This document shows, in pieces, positions 49,139 to 58,529 of a stretch of DNA of 64,000 bases. Origin of the DNA: Strigamia acuminata (lineage: Eukaryota > Arthropoda > Chilopoda > Geophilomorpha > Linotaeniidae); the NCBI GenBank assembly GCA_949358305.1, contig OX442319.1:12896001-12960000 (forward strand), in the 5' to 3' direction. The notes under the pieces are model-generated. The model did not search any database, was not told where the DNA came from, and saw only the letters and a list, made by a program, of their open reading frames with translations. The position numbers were made by a program, and so were the translations under genes. The first letter of the stretch is position 1, and every line of letters begins with the position of its first letter.

Positions 49139-49350
49139 GTGATGGGAATCGTTCGTAAATGACGTTGCACGCCGAGTTGACAAAGTTCATCGAGAATTTG
49201 ACAAAATTCATTAAAAATTGGACAAAACTCATCAAAAAAGTGACAAAATTCATCGAAAATGACGAAAATCATTAAAATTTCGTCAAAATTTGTGGAAATT
49301 TTATCAATATTCGAATTTAAAAACCGTGACGTCATTTACGGATAACCTGA
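49139..49350. mobile_element. MITE with TCCGTAAATGACGTCAC-type ends
   Basis: The left end 'aatcgttcgtaaatgacgtt' and right end 'gtgacgtcatttacggataa' are imperfect inverted repeats. The interior is degenerate 'gacaaaattcatcgaaaa' units. It lies about 45 bp after the KIAA2013 stop codon and so is probably in its 3' UTR or flank. Confidence 0.7.
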
Positions 49351-49617
49351 GATTTTAGATGTTGAAAAATTGTAATATCTATATCTATGTTGAAAAATAA
49401 TAGAAATTTTTTTTTACGAAAAATGCTTTTTCGAAGCATAAATTTTTTGGATTTCTCTATCAATATTTTTCGTCACGATAAAGCTGAATGATCGAAAAAG
49501 AAAAAAGAAAATCAATATTTTTATTCTCACGTTTACTTATTTTCCAAAAAATATCTTTTTGGTTATTCAGAATAAACAATCTCCTCGAGTTTGTCTCAGC
49601 AATGTACATTAGTGGAC

Positions 49618-49692
49618 ACAGGTGGCGCCACGGGTGCAGCCACGGGTGCAGCCACGGGTGCAGCCACGGGTGCAGCCACGGGTGCAGCCACC
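49618..49692. repeat. 12-bp minisatellite (cacgggtgcagc)
   Basis: Five to six exact copies of ccacgggtgcag in a row. Confidence 0.9.
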
Positions 49693-49911
49693 AAAAGCTG
49701 CTCGGCAGTGAAGCATCAAATTAAATTAAAAATTTTACATTCCAGTGAGAACAATTTTTAATTATCTGTAATCTATTGTTGTCTCGATCCAGTGATTTCC
49801 AACAGCACGTAATCTATATGTCACAAATACGCGTCCCAAACGTCTTCGTATTTGACACATTTAAAAGCGAACCTTTCACCGCTTTCCCATTGAACGTTCC
49901 TTCCTTTCATC

Positions 49912-50394
49912 ATGAAGTACGTTCTGCCAGTGCCGACTTTCCACGACGCCATTCTGGCCAAAACGGCTATCGAGTTATGGAAAAACGTTTTCAACGCTTG
50001 TGTTGACAACGGAGACGGGTTTTGGGATCTTTGGAGCAGAATCGTCGACGAGGTTTGCCAACAAGTGCATCTTTTGCCTCTCCTCCATTATATAAAACCT
50101 TCTTTACTTCTGTTCGTCAAATATGTGGGAAGGCAATTCAGGAATTGGACGGAGACATTAGCTGGCAATCTCTTCGACGATGACTTCTGCATTCAAAGAT
50201 TCCTACGGATATACGAATGCACTCAGTGGACGGTGCACGGAAGACTAGACGTGAACGAATCGGCGAGAGTCCTTACTAGATTACTAGATTTAGCAACGAC
50301 AATCAGATTTGAGATTGCATATGTGTTTTGCATACAAGATGCGGTCGAGCATCTTTGGAAGATTAACACAAATCTATTTTATGGCTGCACTTAA
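49912..50394 (+). CDS. Orphan 160-aa protein
   Basis: Uninterrupted frame from ATG (MKYVLPVPTFHDAILAKTAI) to a stop at 50394. No signal peptide or membrane helix is evident and no known domain is recognised. The amphipathic, helix-rich composition with LP.P and AIELWKN near the start loosely recalls an expanded family of about 160-aa uncharacterised proteins in spiders, from memory and unverified. Its 3' end is 6 bp from the TBL2 fragment on the other strand. The ATG context (catcATGAAG) is ordinary. It could be one exon of a longer gene, or a recently decayed copy. Confidence 0.5.
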   Translation: MKYVLPVPTFHDAILAKTAIELWKNVFNACVDNGDGFWDLWSRIVDEVCQQVHLLPLLHYIKPSLLLFVKYVGRQFRNWTETLAGNLFDDDFCIQRFLRIYECTQWTVHGRLDVNESARVLTRLLDLATTIRFEIAYVFCIQDAVEHLWKINTNLFYGCT

Positions 50395-50399
50395 ATTAC

Positions 50400-50776
50400 C
50401 TGTTTCAGCAACCGGTCTTTGGTAGACCTGGTCGCTTTACGCCGCTTCTCTTCCAAATCATTAATAGTTTCTTGTGGAAAATACGAACCACTTTATCACC
50501 GGTCGAGATCAACAACTTGTTTTCCTGATCAAACATGAGTGAACATATGTTTGCTACAACAAAATAAAATCATGAAAGCAAAGAAACACAAGTATCATGT
50601 AGATGTTGTGTCCGCTCGCCACGGCAACGGTTCTTGAATCTAGCGATAAGGCAATGGTGCTTGGACCGGTGTGTGGGAATGGCATGTTGATTAGTACAAA
50701 AGGATCTTGGCCTAGCTTGTATTGAACATTAGTGGCCCACAAGCGCCAAGTTCCGTCTTTGGACACCGTTGCAATT
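50400..50776 (-). pseudogene. TBL2: TBL2 (WD-repeat) 3' fragment with internal deletion and frameshift
   Basis: Transducin beta-like 2 is an ER-membrane WD40 protein. Here only the last WD-repeat region is present. The exon-like piece 50776-50590 follows an acceptor (ttttactaag) and reads ATVSKDGTWRLWATNVQYKL through ALSLDSRTVAVASG. The next piece, 50552-50400, reads ANICSLMFDQENKLLISTGD and VVRIFH, then needs a one-base shift near 50475 to continue as ETINDLEEKRRKATRSTKDR, ending at a donor (gtaatt). About 20 residues expected between the two pieces are missing; a 36-bp gtgttt...ttgtag segment stands there. All upstream WD repeats are absent. It is most simply a truncated, decaying copy. Confidence 0.75.
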
Positions 50777-50869
50777 CTTAGTAAAAGAAAATATTGTCAT
50801 GAGATATACCAAAAGCAAATGTTGTAGGGATGCATCGAACAGTAAAATTGAAGGTTTACTCTGAACCAA

Positions 50870-51330
50870 TACAACGTTGACCTATTTCTAAGGGCCGCCG
50901 TACTGGGCGCGACATAGCTAGGCGCGACATCGCGCTTCGAAATGCTTACGGTATTTCGAAGCGCAACTGTCGCTTTTCGAAATGCGAAGGTAATTGTGAA
51001 AGCTTGAACCTTCCTCCAGAGCGCTTGGCAGTAATGGAAGAGGCACCCCTGGTGCCGAACATTGGGAAGGACACGTACAACGGCTGGTAAAAGCCCCGAC
51101 TCAAAGTCTGTGATCGGCGTCACATCCGCGGCAGACATGACATAGGAAATCTGGGTTTTCCCTGTCATGAGGGCGTAAACGATGGGGAACACAACACCAT
51201 TCCTTTCGAAAAAAACCGTGACAAATTGGTAAAACATCTCCGGTGCTACTGAAAAGGTGCCATCCATCATAAAGGTTGTCGCATTCACCGCAGCGTCCAA
51301 TAATTTCTGGCCAGCAAAAACCATATCTCA
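50870..51330 (-). pseudogene. MULE-type transposase fragment
   Basis: The minus-strand frame reads NATTFMMDGTFSVAPEMFYQ, then VFPIVYALMTGKTQ and GCLFHYCQALWRKVQ, the conserved core of Mutator-like (MULE) transposases, with one catalytic Asp visible in the DGTF motif. Upstream (51330-51400) the homologous reading shifts frame, and downstream of about 50990 it becomes unrelated sequence. There is no zinc finger or C-terminal region, so the element is dead. Confidence 0.78.
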
Positions 51331-51544
51331 ACTCCATCCACGGCAACGATCCTCTCACGGAAAAAGGCGTCACCTCCGATTGTTCTCCCGTATGGCATCG
51401 TTGCCAACAGATGCGCCAGGTTTCTGTTTCACCCGTAACTATCTATTGTTTGCATCACTCTCTTATGTTTGCACTGACGATGCCATGCTCATACATGGAA
51501 TAAAAGTTAAGTTCTTTTCCACATATTAAGACCTCATTTCCAAC

Positions 51545-52395
51545 CTCCAAGCTTCAACAATGGTTGCATTACGCAATACCCATGTTGCAGCGCTTGCATC
51601 GAAGAAAATGTTCTTTCCGTCAGAAAATTGATTATCAAGAGCACCGGCAAGGAAACTTATAAATTAACGATTGTTTCAAGCATTCTAAATGCAAAACGTT
51701 TTATTTTTGTATTCAAAATATTGATTTGCAATGTACACTCACAGAAAGAAAAATATCCTCTTTATTTGTGCGATTTAAATTTTTTATGTTTGCCTGCCAT
51801 GTAAAGATTTAATCACTTCATTTCGGTCTCTTAACAGTGTGGTCCAACCTTGACCTTGACCCCTGTATCAACAAACAAATGCCCCATTGAATCTCAATGG
51901 CTATGCATGCACCTGGTGAGCAAACTGAAAAACTATGAAATCAACATCTCTTTCTCTGGTGGGCGTACATGCATCACTGAATGAATAATTAATCAAACAT
52001 TCTAAATGTAAATTTCAAACATAAACTGCACCAGACGTCATCTGTACTCTGCTGCAGGCAACACGCAAAACATATTCGTTGGAGGTAAGTACGTTTATAA
52101 AAATAATAGTTCCGTGTCCACTCTCACATCTTACAATTTTTCTTTACCTTTCTGTGTATTTCATCCATTCCATAAGCACTTAAAACTCCAAATATTAATT
52201 TCTAAAAGTAAGCAGCTTCCACATAGGGATTTCAATTCGACACATCGCTACAACGTATCGGCATAAATGGTCACTCTTTCATACTGCTTTACAACCGGTC
52301 GCTCTTATGATTGTCTCGTTTCTACACAGAGTTTGCAAAAACATCTCTTTATTCTTGCAGTTTTCAATTAACACGGAAATTGAATATGGTTGTCA
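51545..52395. repeat. Long direct repeat, copy A
   Basis: Begins 'ggttgcattacgcaataccc'. It includes 'gaaaatgttctttccgtcag', 'gacccctgtatcaacaaac', 'caaacattctaaatgtaaat' and, after a gap, 'cgctacaacgtatcggcata'. All recur in order in copy B, roughly 2.2 kb downstream, with frequent substitutions and indels. Confidence 0.8.
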
Positions 52396-53816
52396 AAATT
52401 GATTTGTTAGATTTTTAATCTGTTTGGTTGGCTAGATAGAGCACAAGAGTTAACACTAATGTGCAAAATGTGCTGCTATCACATTAATCGGAAGCAAAGA
52501 GTGAGCTATTCAGCCGTGAGTTTCAATTTAACCCAGAAGGTCATTTCAATTGGCAACTGTGAAACCATCTGCGATTTTGTTGATTTGTCACCAACTTCCG
52601 GGCATGATCAACAACATACTGTCCACACAACCTGCTAGGGAAAGTTGGTGGTCAAAGGCAACAGTGTCAACAACCAATGAGAAGAATTACTACAAATTGG
52701 ATGTTGTTTGATCGACCTATAAAAGATCCACACTTCTGGAGGAGCACCAGTGTGATCAGGGACAGCTCAATAGTCGAAGGTGTTTGAGCAGGCATACTTG
52801 ATAGTGCAGCCGCGGTCAAGCACCTCAGCGGTGGTCCACTACTTTGGAATGGGCTGCACACCAAGAAAAGAAAATAAAAGTTGAAAATTTTGCAAAAGCC
52901 CCCATGATCTCAGGTTTTTGTCATCCAAAATTATGAAAAAAATAGAAAAGTGTGGAAGAGAAAGTTGTGTAAGTCCCATTCATGCTATTACCCAAGTGTG
53001 AAAGACATGTGCAACTCATTTGTCAATGGTTTTGTTGGACATGACTACATGAGTCCAAAGCCACATTTTGTCGGTTTCAGCCCAGCACCTCCGCTTGGAT
53101 GAAACTACCGAATGACCCTCTTGTCACAGATGATCAGAATGATCAGAATTCATTTCCGCTAAAGCAAAAGAAAGTCAAATTTCTTCCATCTATGTTCCAA
53201 TACCCCGGACAAGCCCAAGGGAGGACCATGGGGCGTATGGACACCATTCACGATGTCATACAGAACACAGAGGACATTAATTTGGGATTAATAATCTTCC
53301 CGTGATTATCTAGGGGTTGCGTGCCCACCGTGTTAATGCCTAGCTTGTTGAGTTGCCCTTCAGAAACGCAACCCAAACCAACCATTGACCAAGGCGCTGA
53401 GAGCCACGTGGGCAGCGTGGTTGGAATAGCTTTGCCCTGCCGTGCATTGCAGGATGGACAACTGACACAAGCCCACCTCTCAATGCCATCACAATCGCCG
53501 TATCGCCCATCCCGTAAACACAACCTGAGTTGTTCTGTGTCTTTTGTGCCACAGATTGACACCTTGCGCAATCTTCTGTTTTCATTGGATGCAATGGGGA
53601 CGCAGCTCCGACAATAGGCCATAAAAGCTGCTCAATATCATCCTTGTCATGCCGCCAGTCGGTCACAAAACCAATGGATATTTTACTGCTGTTTGCTGTT
53701 TAAACCGAAATAGATTTTTAAATTCAGCTACTGCTGTATATATAAGTGTGAAAACTGAGTAAATTGTCCAAGACATAACTTGTACATTGCTCACTAGGTG
53801 CTTTCATTGAAACTCA
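52396..53816. other. Sequence between the direct repeats; decayed, no gene recognised
   Basis: Mixed-composition sequence with overlapping ORFs on both strands (e.g. minus 53666-53340). None gives a recognisable domain. It contains the dispersed fragment shared with 13.0 kb (53221-53331). It is probably the interior of a degraded transposon or duplicated block. Confidence 0.45.
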
Positions 53817-53817
53817 C

Positions 53818-54450
53818 ACTATGATTGCATTACGCAATACCCATGTTGCAGTGCCTGCATCAAAGAAAATGTTCTTTACGTCAGAAAATTGATTATCAAA
53901 AGCACAGGCAACAAAACCCATAAATTGACGATCGCCGCAGGCATTCTAAATGCAAAAGGTTTTATTTTTGTATTCTAAATATTGATTTGTGATGTGCGAA
54001 CACAGAAATAAAGAGAATATTTTTATTTCTGTGTTTCCTAATTTTTGTATGTTTGCGCTCCAAGTAAAGATTTAATCGTCTCATTTCGGTCTCGTAACAG
54101 TGTGTTCCAAACACCCTTAGCCTTGACCCCTGTCCCCTGTACCAAGAAACAAACGCCCCATTGAATGTCAATAGCTATGAATGCACCTGGTGAGCAAACT
54201 GAAAAACACTGAAATCAATGTCTGGTGCACGTACTACATTCATCACTGAATGAATAATGAATCAAACATTCTAAATGTAAATTTCAAACATAAACTGTAT
54301 CAGACGTCATCTACATCGCTACAACGTGTCGACATAAATGGTCGCTCTTTTCTACCAGTCGCACTTTTGTACTGTTTTACAACTCGGTCGCACTTATGAT
54401 TCTCTCATTTCTGTATTCTAAAGGTTTTCAATTCACTTACAAGTTAGTAT
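53818..54450. repeat. Long direct repeat, copy B
   Basis: Begins 'gattgcattacgcaataccc'. It is collinear with copy A through 'catcactgaatgaataatga' and 'cgctacaacgtgtcgacata', but shorter because a segment present in A near 52060-52240 is missing. Confidence 0.8.
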
Positions 54451-55289
54451 TACGACTTTCCCTGCTTCTGCACAGAGTTGGTGTAATATGCATGTACATG
54501 TGATGGTGTGATGATGTTAAAGCTTCGAACGAGATGTGTGACTTCACCGGTTCACCCCATCGGCATTGTTTCATTTTATCCGGACCAAGCTGCGAATTTT
54601 TCCTGGTTTTCCCTAGCCAGGACGCATCACTTTGCCCGGTGTCCGGAAAGGAGAGCAGTCCGAATGGAGGAGCAAAGTTCCATTGCTGGGTATGTACTAT
54701 GTATGGTTTGTGTCCTTGTTCGGACTGACCTGTCCGGACCACCCAGCTGTCTGGACGGTGCTACGTCCGGTCCGTATAGAGGAATTTCCCCGATTGGGAC
54801 AGCTTTGCTTCTGATTACACTACAAACGTCCCCTTACTGTTGGCAATTAATGAAGAATTTCGTCCAATTTAGTCGATTTCGAATAATTATGACGACTGCC
54901 CCTTCCAAGCCACTGCCCTGCACAAAGCGTCCATCCCTGACACCAGGCGGATCTGCGAACCCAGCAAAGCACCAACATCTCCTTGCATGGAGCCCTTCAG
55001 GACTTACCAGGACCAGAGTGGAAGTAGAAGGAACCAACTTGACGAGACATGGTGCCCCATAGCCACAACGAACCGTGATGGGACCTAGGAAGTGCATTTA
55101 AGGCACACAAACCCCTAGACAACCTGAATTAGGCCTTCAAGGCCATAAACCAGTGCATATTGTGCATTCCTTGTAATTCTGTGTACTGCGTATTTTGCGT
55201 CTAAGCACTCGAGGCTTCCCCTGGTCACATGTTGTCTGTTTTTGATGAATTTTTCCTATTTATGACTGAATTTGTTTAATTCATGACAA
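54451..55289. other. Intergenic, no gene identified
   Basis: Overlapping ORFs (e.g. plus 54508-55062) have biased composition and no domain. 'cctagacaacctgaattagg' near 55120 resembles ends seen near the 53.2-kb fragment, so this may still be part of the same old element. Confidence 0.35.
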
Positions 55290-55680
55290 TTGTGTCCAAT
55301 TAAAACAGAATTAGGTCCAATCAATACTGAATTACGTCCAATCAATTCAGAATTACGTCCAATTAATTCAGAATTACGTCCAATTAATTCAGAATTACGT
55401 CCAATTAATTCAGAATTACGTCCAATTAATTCAGAATTACGTCCAATTAATTCAGAATTACGTCCAATTAATTCAGAATTACGTCCAATTAATTCAGAAT
55501 TACGTCCAATTAATTCAGAATTACGTCCAATTAATTCAGAATTACGTCCAATTAATTCAGAATTACGTCCAATTAATTCAGAATTACGTCCAATTAATTC
55601 AGAATTACGTCCAATTAATTCAGAATTACGTCCAATTAATTCAGAATTACGTCCAACTACAAGTAATACAGAATTTCTTA
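55290..55680 (+). repeat. 21-bp minisatellite encoding ELRPINS if translated
   Basis: About 16 near-identical 21-bp units (gaattacgtccaattaattc) in one block, 55312-55655. The frame is open for 134 codons as (ELRPINS)n, but there is no upstream exon, promoter or leader that would make it a gene. The high unit identity indicates recent homogenisation. Confidence 0.9.
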
Positions 55681-56233
55681 ATAATCAAATTTAAAATTTT
55701 TTGAATATAAATAAAAAATGAAAAGAAAATGTTGGTGAATGTTGCTTCAAGAAGCTCTATCAATAGAATTCATAAATTATGTTTGCTGTCAAGTAAAAAC
55801 GTTCCACTTCCGCTCCCAAAGCAATAAAAATTTTGAAAGAAATAATTCATCGGGCATAAGCAGTTGTCATTTATTTCAAAAATAAATCATTTTTATGTAA
55901 AATAGTAAACAGGTTGTTAAATATATTGATTAGAAAAACCAAAGAAGCAGACCAGGTCAAGCTGGAGTAACACTTGCGTCAACTGGAATACACTCATCTA
56001 CTATTCTCACGGTGGACGGTGAGAATATTTCCACTGTTCAACGGTTTGAATGGCCTTTCTTCGTTAGTCATTGTGACCGATCAAATTCAAACAACTGGAT
56101 TGACCAACTTTGATACAACTGCTTCGGTTGAAATACATTTTCAGTCCTACGTAAAGGTAAGACGATAAATTTTATACGTACACCAACTAAACCAGTAAAC
56201 CAGGCATACAGATACGTCTGAAAAAAATAAATA
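55681..56233. promoter_or_regulatory. Upstream region of the DEG/ENaC gene
   Basis: AT-rich. No repeat array or recognisable coding exon. Presumably contains the promoter and 5' UTR of the gene at 56.2 kb. Confidence 0.35.
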
Positions 56234-57528
56234 ATGGAAGCGCAGCAAGCGAGCCAACCTTTAGGCTGGATCCAGAAACACAGAATTAGAAGATTGCGTG
56301 ACATTGTTGCAAATATTCTCATCGAGCAAACGGAGACGCCAGAGTTTACCAAATCACTCAAGAAAATTTGGGAAAAGAAAAAGATTCTACGTGTATTAGT
56401 TTGCACTCTACTCTTGATGAATACAGCAGCTTGTGTTTACCAAAGCGCAGACCGAATAATGCATTACATGTCTGAGCCAACAGCAGTTGACGCCAACTTA
56501 ATTGAAACGACAGACGTTTTTACGATGCCATTTGTTTATTTTTATCCACACACCACGCAAGAATTTAATAAGTTCATAAATGAAAAAGACCAATGCTATT
56601 ATGCGCACGCTAATCCATGGACCTCAAAATATAACTACTCAGACGTAATAAAATATGTGAGACCTTCTAACTTCATAACCGATGCCTACTTTGCAGCGGT
56701 AAAACATTATCATTTTTTTGAAAACATTCTTTTGTCTGGAAATTCAATGTTTTATCCAAAATCTAATTTCATGTAATCTTTGTAGGGGAAATCACGTGCT
56801 AACCTTACAGTTAAACCGCACCCTGCCCTTTGGCCAGTCACTCAAGTTTCTAGTCGTGAGTCTACAAAAATTGGTTTATTTAAATTTTAAAATCCATTTT
56901 CTTTAGCATTTATTTTTTCATCTGGAAATCAATATTACAAGATGATAATAAAATTCAAACTCCCCAAAAAATGCTGGGACGTTGTTGTAAGTATTTGATT
57001 GATTATCTAAATGAATTGCATTAATTTGCACTAATTTGCATTGAAAACAAACTTGATCCGTTATTAAGAGGAAGTTTTTAGTCTGCGAGTGCATCCAATA
57101 CGCCACTATACTAATCGCCTATTTTTGTAACAATTGTCATTTATTGTTTTAATTTAAAGGTATTAATAGATGCCTCACCGATTGTGGATCACTTATCCAA
57201 AATGAATTTAATCAGCATGCCGTGTAATCGCAGAATGAACCGTGCTGGAATAATCACGCAGAAAGTAAGGATTAAGTTCAAAGTTCAAAGTTCAAAAAAT
57301 AAGATATTACTGTCTTAGCAGTCAAACATGTAATGTTTATTTCTACAACTTTCTAAACATTAGCGCTGTTTGTTTATACTAGGTAACAATTGTGCTAAAA
57401 TTAATTCAATATTTCCTTCTAAACTTGTTTTAGTTTCACTTTATTAACCTGAAACGAAAACCGTTTGGCAATCAAGTTGACTTGGAGAACTGCTTGCGAG
57501 CTTGTTTCAGGAAACTGGTAAACAGCAG
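56234..57528 (+). CDS. DEG/ENaC-like sodium channel, 5' part
   Basis: Amiloride-sensitive-type channel subunit (two membrane helices, large Cys-rich extracellular loop). In-phase exons: 56234-56698, 56786-56855, 56907-56986, 57160-57264, 57434-57528, the last ending at a donor (gtactg), so more exons must follow. Visible: a cytosolic N-terminus; the first membrane helix (ILRVLVCTLLLMNTAACVYQ, about residues 57-76); an early extracellular segment with FTMPFVYFYPH; then KKCWDVVVLIDASPI and VDLENCLRACFRKL, a Cys pattern like the palm/thumb region of the family. The assignment rests on topology and Cys spacing more than strong motifs. No second membrane helix was found before the Ty3/Gypsy LTR at 58.5 kb; the gene is either truncated by it or continues beyond the window. 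Confidence 0.6.
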
Positions 57529-58046
57529 GTACTGTAAAGTGTCGTTATGACAAAATCTGCATATCCAAACACAGATATCCATTGGATGTCAACAGGTGTT
57601 GTACTTTACAACTCCTTGGCAAAAAATTTAAATAATGGTCAAAACTAAGTTCATCACCTCTTTTAATACAATCTTCTAAACGTAACAAAATAAATGAATA
57701 AACAATACTTTTAGGATATAATTCTACCATTATTTGGCTACAATTTTTGTTGGAATTATTCAAACATTCCCGCGCATCGCATCCTAACATCCATCAAACC
57801 CTACCGTAGTTACGATTCGGGTATAAACGTTCCTAGAACGTTCAGTGTATTTTGAGTATACAATTTTGCTAAAGCAAACTTAAAAATTATGATTCAATTT
57901 TGAGTAATCTGGATTTACAAAATGACAAAAAACTGGAATATGCAATTGTTTGTGACAAAAACAATGGAGCAATGAGTTTAAGTGATATACAAAACATTTA
58001 TTAGTTGAAATTATAACTTTTAGTTTCCCCCAATTATTATCCAACA
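57529..58046. other. Intron or decayed sequence 3' of the channel exons
   Basis: A minus-strand ORF (57790-57545, 81 codons; LEDCIKRGDELSFDHYLNFL) has normal amino-acid composition but no recognised family. No continuation of the channel is seen. Confidence 0.35.
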
Positions 58047-58509
58047 TCCCGTATATTTGCAAAAAAATATTTTGGCCCGCGCGGTATTAGAGGCCCGCGG
58101 TTTATTCCGAATTGGAAAAAAGCATCGGCCAATTTGCGACGAAAATCACCAAAACAATAGGTGCATTCAATAAGTCTAAAACGTATGCAAAACTCGTTTC
58201 GTGTTTGTACGTGACGTCATTCCCATTGAATAATATGTTATTCAATGGGAATGGGATAAATGGAACGTTTTGCATATGTTTTGGTAATTTCTACTGAAAC
58301 ATATGCAAAACGTTTCATTTATCATCCTTTTTCGGCACATTTCAAAAATTTTCGGCCTACAATTGGAACGTTTCCGAGACGTAATAACAATTATGGTACG
58401 TTTTGGAAACGTAACAATTGTCCCCGCGCGCTAAATAAGGCCCGCGCCTTATTTGTAAAAATCATTTTATTTATTAAAGGCCCGCTTATTAATCGGTAAT
58501 ATACGGTAC
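58047..58509. mobile_element. GC-ended MITE related to the TACCGTA family
   Basis: The left side 'cccgtatatttgc' with 'ggcccgcgcggtatta' and the right side 'aaggcccgcttattaatcgg' with 'taatatacggta' are inverted in layout. Internal 'ttgcatatgttt'/'aaacatatgcaaaacgtttc' pairs and an 'ttcaatggga' palindrome add more inverted symmetry. Confidence 0.6.
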
Positions 58510-58529
58510 CCCAACTTTTTTCGAACGTA

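Noticed and set aside
54508-55062. 184-codon plus-strand ORF
   Set aside because: Biased composition, no domain, overlapping opposite-strand ORFs of similar size, and located in decayed repeat sequence.
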